Notes: generated by a model from the sequence alone, not told the origin. A stretch of 64,000 nucleotides of DNA from Aliiroseovarius sediminilitoris (GCF_900109955.1 NZ_FOJB01000001.1:124001-188000), one strand, 5' to 3'; shown: positions 9,315-18,181, counted from the stretch's first letter. Numbers and translations: made by a program.

Positions 9315-9953
9315 ATGTTTGGAAATACACTCAGAACACTCGGCGTCGCGGCGCTTCTGTCATTTGCCGCGCTGCCGGACGCTGCGGCTGCTGCCTGCAC
9401 CGTGGCAAAGGTATCCGGGGCAGAAAAACCAATTCCTAACAAAGGCTTGAACCAAGGCCTGCTTGACAAGGCCGTTGTTGCGCGGGTGAACGCCGAACGG
9501 TGTCGACGCGGCCTTCCAGCCGTGACAACGACTTCGGGCCTTCGTAAGCAGGCAGCACGACATTCACAATGGATGGCACGCAGTCAGAAACTCAGCCACA
9601 AGGCCAGTGGCTCGTTTAACCGGACCCTCACCGACAGACTGCGAGCATCTGGTGTGCGGTTTCGCACCGGGGCAGAGAACATCGGATGGGTCCATCTCTA
9701 TGGCATTGATGGCAACAAGTTCATGATTCGCTCGTCGCAGCAGTGTTTTTTCACAACGAAAAGCGGTCGCAGGATTGGGCGGCACAGCTATAACAGTCTG
9801 GCCAGTCTGATTGTTCGAAAATGGATGGATTCACCCGGACATAGAAAGAACATTCTGGGCCGAAAACTTCGATATAGCGGTGTCGGCGCGGGCGTTCAGC
9901 CCAGTGCGAAGTACTGTGGTTCGGTATTCCTTACCCATATCTTCGCCGGATAA
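9315..9953 (+). CDS. Secreted CAP/SCP-domain protein
   Basis: A 212-residue protein with a signal peptide (hydrophobic core LGVAALLSFAALPDAAAAA, cleavage expected near residue 26) followed by a CAP domain. Visible features are VARVNAERCRRGLP, LRKQAARHSQWMARS, LSHKAS, GAENIGWV and the signature WMDSPGHRKNILG near the end. Bacterial CAP proteins are exported and mostly uncharacterised. An internal ~30-residue segment with RSSQQCFFTTKSGRRIGRHS looks like a lineage-specific insertion. It is divergent from ugd (170 bases between) and may belong to the envelope locus only by position. Confidence 0.8.
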   Translation: MFGNTLRTLGVAALLSFAALPDAAAAACTVAKVSGAEKPIPNKGLNQGLLDKAVVARVNAERCRRGLPAVTTTSGLRKQAARHSQWMARSQKLSHKASGSFNRTLTDRLRASGVRFRTGAENIGWVHLYGIDGNKFMIRSSQQCFFTTKSGRRIGRHSYNSLASLIVRKWMDSPGHRKNILGRKLRYSGVGAGVQPSAKYCGSVFLTHIFAG

Positions 9954-10111
9954 TGCGGACTATTGCATCGCTGCCACAGGGTGGCGAAGTTCTGCGTGAA
10001 CGGGGTATTGAATGCAAGAACAGACTTCCAATAGCGTTCATGGTATGCAAAACAAATATGGACGGCTCGCTAAATCGGCGCTGCCCGCTAATTAATTATG
10101 GAGTATGAAAC

Positions 10112-10333
10112 ATGAAAAAAGTGATGACCCTTGCCGCTGCTGGCATGATCGCTCTGTCCGCACCTGCTTTCGCTGGCGCATACGGCGACGCAGTTGTTGA
10201 AGAAGAAGTTGTTGTTGTTGAAGAAGCTGGTAGCTCGCTGGGCAACACCGGTCTGGCTCTGCTGGGTCTGGCTGTCGTAGCTGGCATCATTGCAGCTTCG
10301 GACGACGACACCGCGGCAACCAGCACCAACTAA
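10112..10333 (+). CDS. Small secreted protein, YjbE/GfcA-like
   Basis: 73 residues starting with a clear signal peptide (MKKVMTLAAAGMIALSAPAFA), then an acidic valine-rich stretch (VVEEEVVVVEEAG), a hydrophobic helix (LALLGLAVVAGIIAA) and a polar D/T/S-rich tail (SDDDTAATSTN). This order, with signal, helix, and short Asp then Thr/Ser tail, resembles the small YjbE/GfcA proteins of Escherichia coli exopolysaccharide operons, although no sequence identity can be claimed. YjbF- and YjbH-like genes lie just downstream on the other strand, which strengthens the link. The ribosome binding site GGAG lies ten bases upstream and a terminator follows, so it is a monocistronic and probably well-expressed gene. 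Confidence 0.7.
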   Translation: MKKVMTLAAAGMIALSAPAFAGAYGDAVVEEEVVVVEEAGSSLGNTGLALLGLAVVAGIIAASDDDTAATSTN

Positions 10334-10364
10334 TTTGAACGCTTCTTCGGAAGCATTCAATCGG

Positions 10365-10400
10365 AAACGGCAAGTCCTTGGGGCTTGCCGTTTTTGTTTT
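10365..10400 (+). terminator. Rho-independent terminator of the small secreted gene
   Basis: A 10-base stem AAACGGCAAG / CTTGCCGTTT with a 9-base loop, followed by TTGTTTT. It lies 30 bases after the stop of the 73-residue protein. Confidence 0.88.
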
Positions 10401-10424
10401 CAGAGGCCATGATTCCACCGTTGG

Positions 10425-11894
10425 ATGAACAATCCCCACCGGTGCGAAGGGCGCTTTGAATTGCAAAAAATCACGCCGATCATTTTGGCAGGCGGCATTG
10501 GATCGCGTCTTTGGCCAATATCCCGTGAAAGTTTTCCCAAGCAGTTTCTTAAGATCAATGATGCGCCAAGTTTGTTTCAACAAACCGTGCAGCGCTTTCA
10601 ATTGGCGGGGTTCACACGCCCCATCATCGTCACGAACGAGGATTATCGTTTTCACGTGGTCGAACAGATGGGAGAAATCGGCACTCTGCCCGAGTTGATA
10701 TTGCTTGAACCTTGTTCGCGAAACACCGCAGGTGCCGTTTTGGCTGCGGTTCGCATGCAAGCCGACAGGAATCCTTCGGCGTTGTGCGTTGTCGCGCCGT
10801 CGGATCATTTGATTACGGATCGCACCGGTTTCACCTTGGCCATAGAAAAGGGTGTTTCTGCGGCGATTTCGGGCAAACTGGTTACATTCGGGATCAAACC
10901 AGACCGACCCGAAACAGGGTATGGGTATCTTGAGCTTGGCAAAGACGATGTTGGCGGTGGCCAGCTTGCACCCGTCCGGTCCTTTACCGAGAAGCCGGAT
11001 CTACAGACTGCGGCCCTGATGATGTCCAGCGGACACCATCTGTGGAATGCGGGCATTTTCCTGTTTCGTACCTCTGACATGCTTGCCGCGTTCACGCGAT
11101 ACGCGCCAGAAGTCGCCGCCCATGTCGATAAAGCGCTTTCTGGAAATACGCTCGATCTTGGGTTTACCCGTCTTGATAAGGACGCCTGGATGGCATTGCC
11201 CGACATATCTCTGGACTACGCGGTGATGGAACATGCCGACAACATCTGCGCCGTGCCGTTCGACGGGCACTGGTCTGATCTGGGCAGTTGGCAGGGATAC
11301 TGGCGCGAAGAATGCAGGTCGAACACGACGCAAGACGGCCTTGTGACCATCGGCAATGCGCACGGCATTGATTGCGAAAGCAGCTTGCTGATGTCCGAAA
11401 GTGCGGATCAGACGATTGTGGGTCTTGGGCTGCGCGATCTGGTGGCTGTGGCCATGAAAGACGCGGTGCTGGTCGCGGATCGCAACCGCTCGGATGAGAT
11501 TGGCACCGTGGTCAACTACCTGAAGTCACGGAACGCGTCGCAGGCTACATTCCGGCCACAGGATTTCAGACCATGGGGCTGGTTCGAGGAACTGGTCACT
11601 GGTCCCGGCTTCAAGGTGAAACTTATCACCGTGCATCCGCGGGGTGTTCTGTCGCTGCAATCGCATACCCATCGCGCCGAACACTGGGTGGTGGTTGAGG
11701 GGGCCGCCAGTGTCACCATCGGAAACCAAACGCTGGACCTGTCTGCGAACCAATCTGCCTATGTGCCGAAAGGCGAGGTTCACCGCTTGGAAAACAACAG
11801 CCTGTCCGATGCCGTTCTGATCGAGGTTCAAACCGGTCCTTATCTGGGCGAGGATGATATTGTCCGATACGAAGACGCCTATGCGCGCAGCTAG
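10425..11894 (+). CDS. manC: Mannose-1-phosphate guanylyltransferase / mannose-6-phosphate isomerase
   Basis: A 489-residue bifunctional enzyme making GDP-mannose. The nucleotidyltransferase domain (residues 1-~340) has ITPIILAGGIGSRLWPISRE, FPKQFL, LILLEPCSRNTAGA and GTVVNYL. The C-terminal cupin is a type II phosphomannose isomerase (RPWGWFEELVTGPGFKVK, HRAEHWVVVEGAA, YVPKGEVHRLEN). The start could be the ATG at 10425 or a TTG at 10461, which gives the more usual N-terminus just before ITPIILAGG and has GAAGGG upstream. It supplies GDP-mannose, or its fucose/rhamnose derivatives, for the polysaccharide and is convergent with yjbF. Confidence 0.92.
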   Translation: MNNPHRCEGRFELQKITPIILAGGIGSRLWPISRESFPKQFLKINDAPSLFQQTVQRFQLAGFTRPIIVTNEDYRFHVVEQMGEIGTLPELILLEPCSRNTAGAVLAAVRMQADRNPSALCVVAPSDHLITDRTGFTLAIEKGVSAAISGKLVTFGIKPDRPETGYGYLELGKDDVGGGQLAPVRSFTEKPDLQTAALMMSSGHHLWNAGIFLFRTSDMLAAFTRYAPEVAAHVDKALSGNTLDLGFTRLDKDAWMALPDISLDYAVMEHADNICAVPFDGHWSDLGSWQGYWREECRSNTTQDGLVTIGNAHGIDCESSLLMSESADQTIVGLGLRDLVAVAMKDAVLVADRNRSDEIGTVVNYLKSRNASQATFRPQDFRPWGWFEELVTGPGFKVKLITVHPRGVLSLQSHTHRAEHWVVVEGAASVTIGNQTLDLSANQSAYVPKGEVHRLENNSLSDAVLIEVQTGPYLGEDDIVRYEDAYARS

Positions 11895-11912
11895 ACGGCA
11901 CGCCTGCGCGGG

Positions 11913-12653
11913 TTACAGCCGCAGGTTCTGAATGGCCAGACTGCCGATCCGTTGACCAACCCATTGGCTGGATTTCAGGACACGGCCATTTCCGTCTACC
12001 CAATAGACATTGTTGAACGAAATCTCGCCACGCTTGCAGCTTTCCTTCATGACAACAGCATCCGCATTGATTGCACCCAGACTCACGCGCTCCGACTTGC
12101 CGCGCGCAAGCGAACAATCCAGCACAAGGCTGGTGCTTTGACCCAGATTGCCAAGATAGAAATGTTCGCGCTTGTAGGTGGCGTTGCGCCGCGCGGTGAT
12201 CGCCGACACGGCGGCATCGATGCGCGACGCCATCAGGTCTTCGCCCAGACCGCGCGTGTTGGCCAGAACCCCGCGCTGGAAGGTCAGTCCTTGCCCGGGG
12301 GCGCTGCCCCACGTGACATAATCGCCATTCCGTCCAACCGGGCTGATGGCCAGGACCGCCTTGGTCTCGATCCGCACGACCAGGGCGATTGGCCCTTTTG
12401 TTGCGGCCAAAGCTTTGCTTACAACGGCATTTGGATCGGTCGTCGCTGCCGTCGCGGTGGTGGGTGAAGCTTCTTTGCCACCGCCCAATTTTGCACCCAA
12501 CTGCTTGCCTGAGTTTTTCAGTAGACTGGCGGTGATCTTCGGCAGTTCAACCGCATCCGTATCCGAACCACATCCGCTCAGCACGACTGAGGCGGCCAAA
12601 ATGTACCCGGCGACGCGCACAGAGCGTCTGGTGAAACGGACTTTCACGCTCAT
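11913..12653 (-). CDS. yjbF: YjbF-family outer-membrane lipoprotein (GfcB-like)
   Basis: A 246-residue lipoprotein. The start is the ATG at 12653, overlapping the stop of yjbH as ATGA. The signal sequence ends in ASVVLSGC, a lipobox with Cys near residue 28. The mature part shows YVTWGSAPGQGLTFQRGVLANTRGLGEDLM and the late RYWIDSEGQI-like motif NVYWVDGNGRVLKSSQWVG, both typical of YjbF/GfcB. A low-complexity linker (TTATAATTDP) follows the lipobox. In Escherichia coli the yjbEFGH and gfcABCD operons act in exopolysaccharide or group 4 capsule secretion. No YjbG/GfcC gene is seen beside it. Confidence 0.82.
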   Translation of the reverse strand: MSVKVRFTRRSVRVAGYILAASVVLSGCGSDTDAVELPKITASLLKNSGKQLGAKLGGGKEASPTTATAATTDPNAVVSKALAATKGPIALVVRIETKAVLAISPVGRNGDYVTWGSAPGQGLTFQRGVLANTRGLGEDLMASRIDAAVSAITARRNATYKREHFYLGNLGQSTSLVLDCSLARGKSERVSLGAINADAVVMKESCKRGEISFNNVYWVDGNGRVLKSSQWVGQRIGSLAIQNLRL

Positions 12654-14764
12654 CTCCAGAACTTGCCCCAACGGGACGCCAGGGCATCTCCGTGGCCTTC
12701 GTCCACCCATTCGAACAGGCGGCCATCCACTTCCAGACGCGCGCCGCCGTCACGAGACAGGGATCGTAAACTGGCGTTCGATGCACCGCGTGAGGGTGTG
12801 CCGAACGCCCATTCAAACGGAATCGACAGGCGGATGCCTTTGTCAAACGACCCTTCGCCGAAATCCTCGGCCGAGACGTTCGTCTTGGTCACGAAACCAC
12901 CAACCTTCCAGCCGTTGTCAAATGTCCGGTCGATGGACAATGTGGCACCGTAATCGCCAGCCAGATAGCGGCCCACGTCAAGTTGGCCCGTAAACCCGTT
13001 TCCGAAATCATAATACGCGGACACATGCCCGGTAACGACACTGTAATCCTGAAAGCTGAACAGCTGATCAAACTCGCGTTGCTTCACCCAGGCAACTTCG
13101 GCGCCTACTGCAAGCTGGCTGTCGACCGGTTTCCACAGCACTTCGGCCGAGACCCCGCCAAACATGCTTTCAAGATAACCAATGGTCACGCGGCTATAAA
13201 GGTTCTTGCCGGGGCGACCATACATGCTCGCCGTCAAATGAGAGATCGCCGGATCACCTTCTGCCGCGTACCGCCCGGCCTGCGTCCGTACGGGTGGAAG
13301 CGCCGAGGAGCTGCCATCCGAATCTTCGCTCAGGTTGCCCCAGATGCTTTTCGAAATCGACCCGGACAAGAAGATGTTCGGGGCGACTTCATAAGACCCG
13401 CTCAGTTTCAGGCCGAAATCTGCGCGGATGGGGCTGGCCGGATCAAAGAAGCTCAATCCCATATAGGGGGCCAAAGCCCAGCGGAACCGGCTTTCGGGAT
13501 AAGCCAGTTCAGAATTGCGCACCGCACGCGGTGTTGCTTCGCCGATCGAGACACGCTGGAACATATCAGTCGCGGGGGCGTGTTCCAGCCGCTCAATATC
13601 GCTGCGGCGCATGGTGACCGTGGACAGCGGAATCCCCCGGTCCACCAGCGTTATCACGAATGTCTCGATTGATGGCGGCAGGGCATGGGTCAATATCCGT
13701 GCAGTGCGCCCAACGGCTTGCGCCGGGGAATAGAATTTTCTGTTGTCAACTTTCAGTTCGGCCCGCGTGGCACCCAACGCAAGGGATTGCAGCGTGATCC
13801 CGTCCTTGTTCAGCGCATCCCCGACAGCTTTGCGAATGCCTGTTTCGTTGGTCGGATCAGAAATCCAACTCGTGCTCCAGGCCTCGGTGTTGCTGCGCGA
13901 TGGTCGTGGTTTGACGGGCAAAGGTGCACGTTCGTTCCCCGAACGGGCGATGGGTTGACGCGGGTTCAGACGGATAACGACACTTGCCCCGATCGTATCA
14001 CCAGCCAGGTAAAACGCATTCAGGTGAATGGCCGGTGATACCTGATAGTCCACAGCAAAATTCAACGGAGACTTATGCTCCATTATCCCTGCCGCCACCT
14101 CTTGAACATAAGCGTCCGAGCTGTATTCCGCCTTCAGAGTCAGCTTGTCGTTCACCTTATAGGACACACCGGCAAATGGTGCGAAATCGCCCTTGAACCA
14201 TTGGCTGGCATTTAGTGTGCCGCCTTGGCCAAAATTCCATGGGGGGCGCGAGCCGGTTGCGCCAATTGGTTCATAGCTGCCCATCCGGCCCCAGCCAAGA
14301 CCACCCGTGACGCGCAAACGATCACCGATGGTTTTTGTGGCAACGATATACTCGCTGGAATAAATACCCGTGCCGATAAAGTCGCGAATCCCGACGGACA
14401 CGGCCGGGAAATATTTGCTTTCGTTCAGAACCCGATATCGGACATCGAAGCTCCGGTCGAAGTAATCCCCGACAACAGGGTGGAAATCGGAAATCTTGGC
14501 ATAGCGGAAGCTGCCTGACAGACGCGGCGTGATCTGGAAGCTCAGCGTGCCGTTGGCATTCGGTCCGAACTGCGAATAGGTGAATGCCAACTCGCTGTCA
14601 GCGGCGGCCTCGGCAGTCGGCATCGCGATCAGACCGGGAGTCCCGTAAATCGTATAGCTGGACGTCAGCGTCCCAACCTCGGACACGGCCGGCGTGGCTG
14701 TCGCCGCTGCGACACCAAAGGCTGCCAGTTTACAAAAATCCACCCGAGAAATGCTCACTGCCAT
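12650..14764 (-). CDS. yjbH: YjbH-family outer-membrane beta-barrel protein (GfcD-like)
   Basis: A 704-residue exported protein. After a signal-like N-terminus it starts with the family hallmark YTIYGTPGLIAMPTAEAAAD and LAFTYSQFG, followed by many alternating hydrophobic strands with aromatic ends (RVTGGLGWGR, LKAEYSSDAY, IRLNPRQP). The middle (about residues 310-400) has a periplasmic-type region, and the C-terminal half again is barrel-like (GQLDVGRYLAGDYGATLSI, GIRLSIPFEWAFG). YjbH/GfcD is an outer-membrane component of exopolysaccharide secretion. It is followed directly by yjbF with a 4-base overlap, so the two are translationally coupled. The AT-rich stretch upstream of 14764 should hold the promoter. 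Confidence 0.85.
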   Translation of the reverse strand: MAVSISRVDFCKLAAFGVAAATATPAVSEVGTLTSSYTIYGTPGLIAMPTAEAAADSELAFTYSQFGPNANGTLSFQITPRLSGSFRYAKISDFHPVVGDYFDRSFDVRYRVLNESKYFPAVSVGIRDFIGTGIYSSEYIVATKTIGDRLRVTGGLGWGRMGSYEPIGATGSRPPWNFGQGGTLNASQWFKGDFAPFAGVSYKVNDKLTLKAEYSSDAYVQEVAAGIMEHKSPLNFAVDYQVSPAIHLNAFYLAGDTIGASVVIRLNPRQPIARSGNERAPLPVKPRPSRSNTEAWSTSWISDPTNETGIRKAVGDALNKDGITLQSLALGATRAELKVDNRKFYSPAQAVGRTARILTHALPPSIETFVITLVDRGIPLSTVTMRRSDIERLEHAPATDMFQRVSIGEATPRAVRNSELAYPESRFRWALAPYMGLSFFDPASPIRADFGLKLSGSYEVAPNIFLSGSISKSIWGNLSEDSDGSSSALPPVRTQAGRYAAEGDPAISHLTASMYGRPGKNLYSRVTIGYLESMFGGVSAEVLWKPVDSQLAVGAEVAWVKQREFDQLFSFQDYSVVTGHVSAYYDFGNGFTGQLDVGRYLAGDYGATLSIDRTFDNGWKVGGFVTKTNVSAEDFGEGSFDKGIRLSIPFEWAFGTPSRGASNASLRSLSRDGGARLEVDGRLFEWVDEGHGDALASRWGKFWR

Positions 14765-14972
14765 CTCCGTTCAACATCTTTTTTTGTTCAGATACGCGAT
14801 CCCAGCAGACAAATCACGCAAAACCGACACGGTTCAGCGGTTTGCAGTGGATTGTCGCGCAATTGCACAAATGATCCTGTAGCTCCTCTAGCCTTTGTAA
14901 CGCGACGTTACCAGCCTTAACAAATCATGGTGGGATATACTGACGAAAACCCTATAAATGTCGGAGCCGATC

Positions 14973-16130
14973 ATGTCACTTTTCACACCATCCGCCGCAT
15001 GGGTCAGCGACGAACACCGCATGTTTGCTGATATGACCAACCGTTTCTTTGCAGACGAACTGGCACCCAACATCGAACGCTGGGTCGACCAAGGCATCGT
15101 TGACCACGACTTTTGGCGCACCGCCGGGCAAGCGGGCATCATGGGCGGTGCCATTCCCGAAGACTTCGGCGGCGCAGGGGGAGACATGGGGTTTGAAAGC
15201 GTCGTCATCTATGAACAGGCACGCACGGGCGATTGTGGTTGGGGCTATGGCATCCAGTCCATCGTGGTCCACTACATCACCGCCTATGGCACGGACGAAC
15301 AAAAGGCGCGCTGGCTGCCCGGCTTGGCGTCGGGCGAGATTGTCGGCGCTATTGCCATGACCGAACCGGGCACCGGGTCAGACCTTCAGGCCGTGCGCAC
15401 CCGCGCCGAGAAGGACGGCAACCAATACAAGATCAATGGGTCGAAGATTTTCATCACCAACGGACAAGCCGCCGACCTGATCATCACCGTCTGCAAGACC
15501 GACCGGAATGCTGGATCAAAAGGTATGTCCCTGATCGTTGTCGAACCGGACCAATGCGAGGGCTTCAAGCGCGGTCAGAATCTGAAAAAGCTGGGTATGA
15601 AAGCCAATGACACATCCGAACTGTTCTATGAGGATGTGAAAGTACCCCAGACCAATCTGTTGGGCACGGAAGAGGGGCAAGGGTTCTATCAACTGATGAA
15701 GCAACTGCCGTGGGAACGGCTGCTCATTGCCATTCAAGCCCTTGGTGCGATTGATTTCGCGTTGGAACAGACCATCGCCTATACACAAGAGCGCAAAGCC
15801 TTCGGGCAACGAGTGATGGATTTCCAGAACACACGGTTCAAGCTGGCCGAATGCAAAACCAAGGCCGAAGTGCTGCGCAGTTTTGTCAATGACGGGATCG
15901 CACGGCTGATCGACGGCACGCTGGATGCGCCCACCGCTTCGATGGCAAAATACTGGGGCAGCGAGGTCCAGAACGAGGTCATGCACGAATGCCTGCAACT
16001 GTTCGGCGGCTATGGCTACATGATGGAATACCCCATTGCCCGGCTCTATGCCGACGCCCGTGTGCAGATGATTTATGGCGGCACGAACGAGATCATGAAG
16101 GAACTGATTGCACGGGCGATTGATGAGTAA
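14973..16130 (+). CDS. Acyl-CoA dehydrogenase
   Basis: A 385-residue FAD enzyme oxidising an acyl-CoA to the 2-enoyl-CoA. The start chosen is the ATG at 14973 (MSLFTPSAAW) with GGAG eight bases before it, rather than the ATG at 14958. Domains in order: N-terminal helical domain; middle beta domain with AMTEPGTGSDLQAVRTRA and GSKIFITNGQ; C-terminal domain with ERKAFGQRVMDFQNTRF, LQLFGGYGYMMEYPIARLY and YGGTNEIMKELIAR, which contains the catalytic Glu position. It overlaps the next gene by eight bases. Pairing with an alpha-methylacyl-CoA racemase-like protein suggests branched-chain or isoprenoid-like acyl-CoA substrates, which is an inference. Confidence 0.92.
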   Translation: MSLFTPSAAWVSDEHRMFADMTNRFFADELAPNIERWVDQGIVDHDFWRTAGQAGIMGGAIPEDFGGAGGDMGFESVVIYEQARTGDCGWGYGIQSIVVHYITAYGTDEQKARWLPGLASGEIVGAIAMTEPGTGSDLQAVRTRAEKDGNQYKINGSKIFITNGQAADLIITVCKTDRNAGSKGMSLIVVEPDQCEGFKRGQNLKKLGMKANDTSELFYEDVKVPQTNLLGTEEGQGFYQLMKQLPWERLLIAIQALGAIDFALEQTIAYTQERKAFGQRVMDFQNTRFKLAECKTKAEVLRSFVNDGIARLIDGTLDAPTASMAKYWGSEVQNEVMHECLQLFGGYGYMMEYPIARLYADARVQMIYGGTNEIMKELIARAIDE

Positions 16131-17223
16131 GGTTGCTGCAAACGGCCCGCTTCACGGCGTCAGGGTTGTGGAAATTCAAGGTCTTGGCCCGACCCCCTTT
16201 GCCGCGATGTGGCTGGCAGATATGGGGGCAGATGTTGTGCGCATCCAGCGCCCGAACCTCAAACCCTTGGTCCCGCAAAGGGTCGATGTGCTGAACCGAG
16301 GACGCGGGTTTGTTGAACTGGACCTGAAAGACGATGCTGATCGCAACGCCGCCTGCAACCTGATCAACCGCGCAGACATGCTGATCGAAGGGATGCGCCC
16401 CGGCGTGATGGAGCGTCTGGGGCTTGGCCCGGCTGGCTTTTCGGGCACCAATCCTCGGCTTGTTTATGGACGCATGACGGGTTGGGGGCAATCCGGCCCG
16501 CTGGCGCAGGCGGCCGGACATGACATCAACTATATCTCGATCACTGGCGCGCTTCATGCCATCGGAGGCAAACATCCTGTGCCGCCCCTGAACCTGTTGG
16601 GCGATTTTGGCGGTGGTGGCATGTATCTTGTCGCTGGAATGCTGGCGGCGTTGTATGCGGCGCGCGAAACGGGCAAAGGCAACGTGGTGGACGCCGCTAT
16701 CACCGATGGCACGGCGCATCTGATGGCGATGATCTATTCCATGCACGGTGCTGGGATCTGGGCGGACGCGCGCGAGGCAAACCTGCTGGATGGCGGCGCT
16801 CCCTTCTACACCGTTTATGAATGCGCCTGTGGCGGGCACATGTCGGTTGGCGCGCTGGAGGCGAAATTCTATGCAGAGCTTCTGTCACGACTGGGGCTGG
16901 ATGATGCCGACTTGCCCGCACAGATGGATGTCGAAGGCTGGCCTGTCCTGCGCACCTGTTTCGCCGCCCGTTTCAAGCAGAAAACCCGCGATGAATGGGC
17001 AGAGCTTCTTGAAGGAACCGACGCCTGCTGCGCCCCGGTCTTGTCCTTGCAGGAAGCGCCCAACCACCCCCATAATCGCGCACGCAATACCTTTGCGGCG
17101 ATAGACGACGTCATACAGCCAGACGCGGCACCAAAACTGTCAGATACCGCGATTCGCGCAACCATAGGGGAAGAATGCAAGCCGTTGCAGATCGACGAAC
17201 TTATGGCGCGTTGGTCCGGTTAG
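16123..17223 (+). CDS. CaiB/BaiF CoA-transferase family protein, alpha-methylacyl-CoA racemase-like
   Basis: A 366-residue family III CoA-transferase fold. The start is the ATG at 16123, overlapping the acyl-CoA dehydrogenase stop. It has VVEIQGLGPTPFAAMWLADM, VLNRGRGFVELDLK, RPGVMERLGLGP, RMTGWGQSGP and AGHDINYISITGALHAIG. The His in GHDINYIS and the Asp in LLGDFGGGGM correspond to the catalytic pair of alpha-methylacyl-CoA racemases. The overlap indicates one operon. A racemase would interconvert 2-methylacyl-CoA epimers before dehydrogenation; an actual CoA transferase remains possible, since sequence alone does not separate them fully. Confidence 0.85.
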   Translation: MSKVAANGPLHGVRVVEIQGLGPTPFAAMWLADMGADVVRIQRPNLKPLVPQRVDVLNRGRGFVELDLKDDADRNAACNLINRADMLIEGMRPGVMERLGLGPAGFSGTNPRLVYGRMTGWGQSGPLAQAAGHDINYISITGALHAIGGKHPVPPLNLLGDFGGGGMYLVAGMLAALYAARETGKGNVVDAAITDGTAHLMAMIYSMHGAGIWADAREANLLDGGAPFYTVYECACGGHMSVGALEAKFYAELLSRLGLDDADLPAQMDVEGWPVLRTCFAARFKQKTRDEWAELLEGTDACCAPVLSLQEAPNHPHNRARNTFAAIDDVIQPDAAPKLSDTAIRATIGEECKPLQIDELMARWSG

Positions 17224-17347
17224 CCATATTAGCATTCCCATTATCACAGGTACCTCCGCTGCCCGAAGAACGACGGAAAAGACTTCCGGTTTTCCCAATT
17301 TGCCCCTTGCAAACCCGGCGCTGGACCGCTAAATCCCCGCCTACCGC

Positions 17348-17424
17348 GCTCTGGTAGCTCAGCTGGATAGAGTACTTGACTACGAATCAAGGGGTCGGGG
17401 GTTCGAATCCTCCCCAGAGCGCCA
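17348..17424 (+). tRNA. tRNA-Arg (anticodon ACG)
   Basis: A complete cloverleaf of 77 bases including an encoded CCA. The acceptor GCTCTGG pairs with CCAGAGC, D-arm GCTC...GAGT, anticodon stem CTTGA/TCAAG with loop CTACGAA (anticodon ACG), and T-arm GGGGG TTCGAAT CCTCC with one G-T pair. The ACG anticodon is normally deaminated to ICG and reads CGU, CGC and CGA. Confidence 0.96.
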
Positions 17425-17689
17425 TTCAAACCTTTCAAGACATTGTAAATAACGATAAAGCCAATTTGCTATGGCCGTTACCCCATCTCTATCCCAGACT
17501 TGGAGTGCGGTGGTGTGACGGAATGTGATACGTTATCTTCACAAAAGTAGTGCGAAATAGAGGACTTTGTGATTTGCGGATTGCCGCTTGCAATATTCCT
17601 GCCTGAAAAGTAAGCGCCTCAAGGCTGGATCGCACTATGATAGAAAGGGCTAACACCTTCTGCACTCACCATTTCCCGAATAGATTGCC
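17425..17689. other. Intergenic spacer between tRNA-Arg and the IS remnant
   Basis: About 265 bases of mixed composition with no convincing gene. No repeat of the tRNA 3' end was found by eye, so there is no sign of a tRNA-integrated island here. Confidence 0.6.
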
Positions 17690-17987
17690 TGGTCCCATCT
17701 CGATGAACGGGCGTGGCAGATACCTCGACAACATCTTCGTCGAACGCCTTTGGCGGTCACTAAACCAGGAGGCCATCTATCTCGAAGAAATCGACGACGG
17801 CTGCAAGGCCCGTTGCATCATCAGAGGCTGGATGGCCTTCTACAACACCAAACGCCCCCATTCCGCGCTTGGTCGGCAGACGCCCGATGACGTATATTGG
17901 GCAGGCTTGGAGCAACGACACGCAGCATGAGACTTAAACCCGATACACCTTAGAAATGCTGCAAACCTGTCCGAAAAGATGGGACCA
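17690..17987 (+). mobile_element. Internally deleted IS3-family element (298 bases)
   Basis: The 11-base sequence TGGTCCCATCT at 17690-17700 is repeated inverted as AGATGGGACCA at 17977-17987, giving TG...CA ends as usual for IS3-family elements. Between them lies only the C-terminal third of an IS3 transposase. The left repeat runs straight into the transposase code, so the 5' part of the element has been deleted. No target duplication is visible: the flanks TTGCC and TCTTC differ. It cannot encode its own transposase. Confidence 0.7.
17697..17930 (+). pseudogene. IS3-family transposase (OrfB) C-terminal fragment
   Basis: About 77 residues match the end of IS3-type OrfB integrase domains: ISMNGRGRYLDNIFVERLWR, LNQEAIYLEEI, GWMAFYNTKRPHSALG and TPDDVYWAG, including the last acidic catalytic region (the ERLWRSL ... 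W...YN...RPH pattern). The two upstream Asp positions of the DDE triad and the helix-turn-helix OrfA are missing. The open frame before 17697 has no transposase similarity. It is a nonfunctional remnant. Confidence 0.85.
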
Positions 17988-18144
17988 TCTTCAACCGATG
18001 CAGCCTTAACGCACAATCCCCATAGCACCGAGACCTGCCCGCGCTTTCCTCCTTGTCAGATTTGTCGCCGCTGCATCTCGCGATGGCAGCAGCCACAAAC
18101 CTTAGACAAAGTAAGCTTTCGCCACAGCTGTACCAAGGTCCGGT

Positions 18145-18174
18145 ATTGTTTGCCCCCGGTGTTTCTCGCTACAT
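18145..18174 (+). promoter_or_regulatory. Possible promoter of imuA-imuB-dnaE2
   Basis: TTGTTT at 18146-18151 and CTACAT at 18169-18174 are 17 bases apart, a plausible -35/-10 pair. Transcription would begin almost at the ATG at 18182, giving a leaderless or very short leader. The spacer contains GTTT...GTTT, resembling but not matching the alphaproteobacterial LexA box GTTC-N7-GTTC. Confidence 0.35.
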
Positions 18175-18181
18175 TCTCCCC

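Noticed and set aside
11884-11910. Hairpin CGCGCAG/CTGCGCG between manC and yjbF as a terminator
   Set aside because: Seven-base stem with a long loop and no T run on either strand; too weak to call.
17348-18052. tRNA-Arg as an integration site for a genomic island
   Set aside because: No integrase and no repeated tRNA 3' end were found in the window; only an IS remnant is nearby.
18148-18164. GTTT...GTTT as a LexA box for imuA
   Set aside because: The half-sites are GTTT not GTTC and the spacing is nine, not seven, so it does not meet the GTTC-N7-GTTC consensus.
18053-18181. Upstream extension of imuA from the TTG at 18053
   Set aside because: No ribosome site, weaker coding character, and a promoter-like pair lies within it; kept only as an alternative start.
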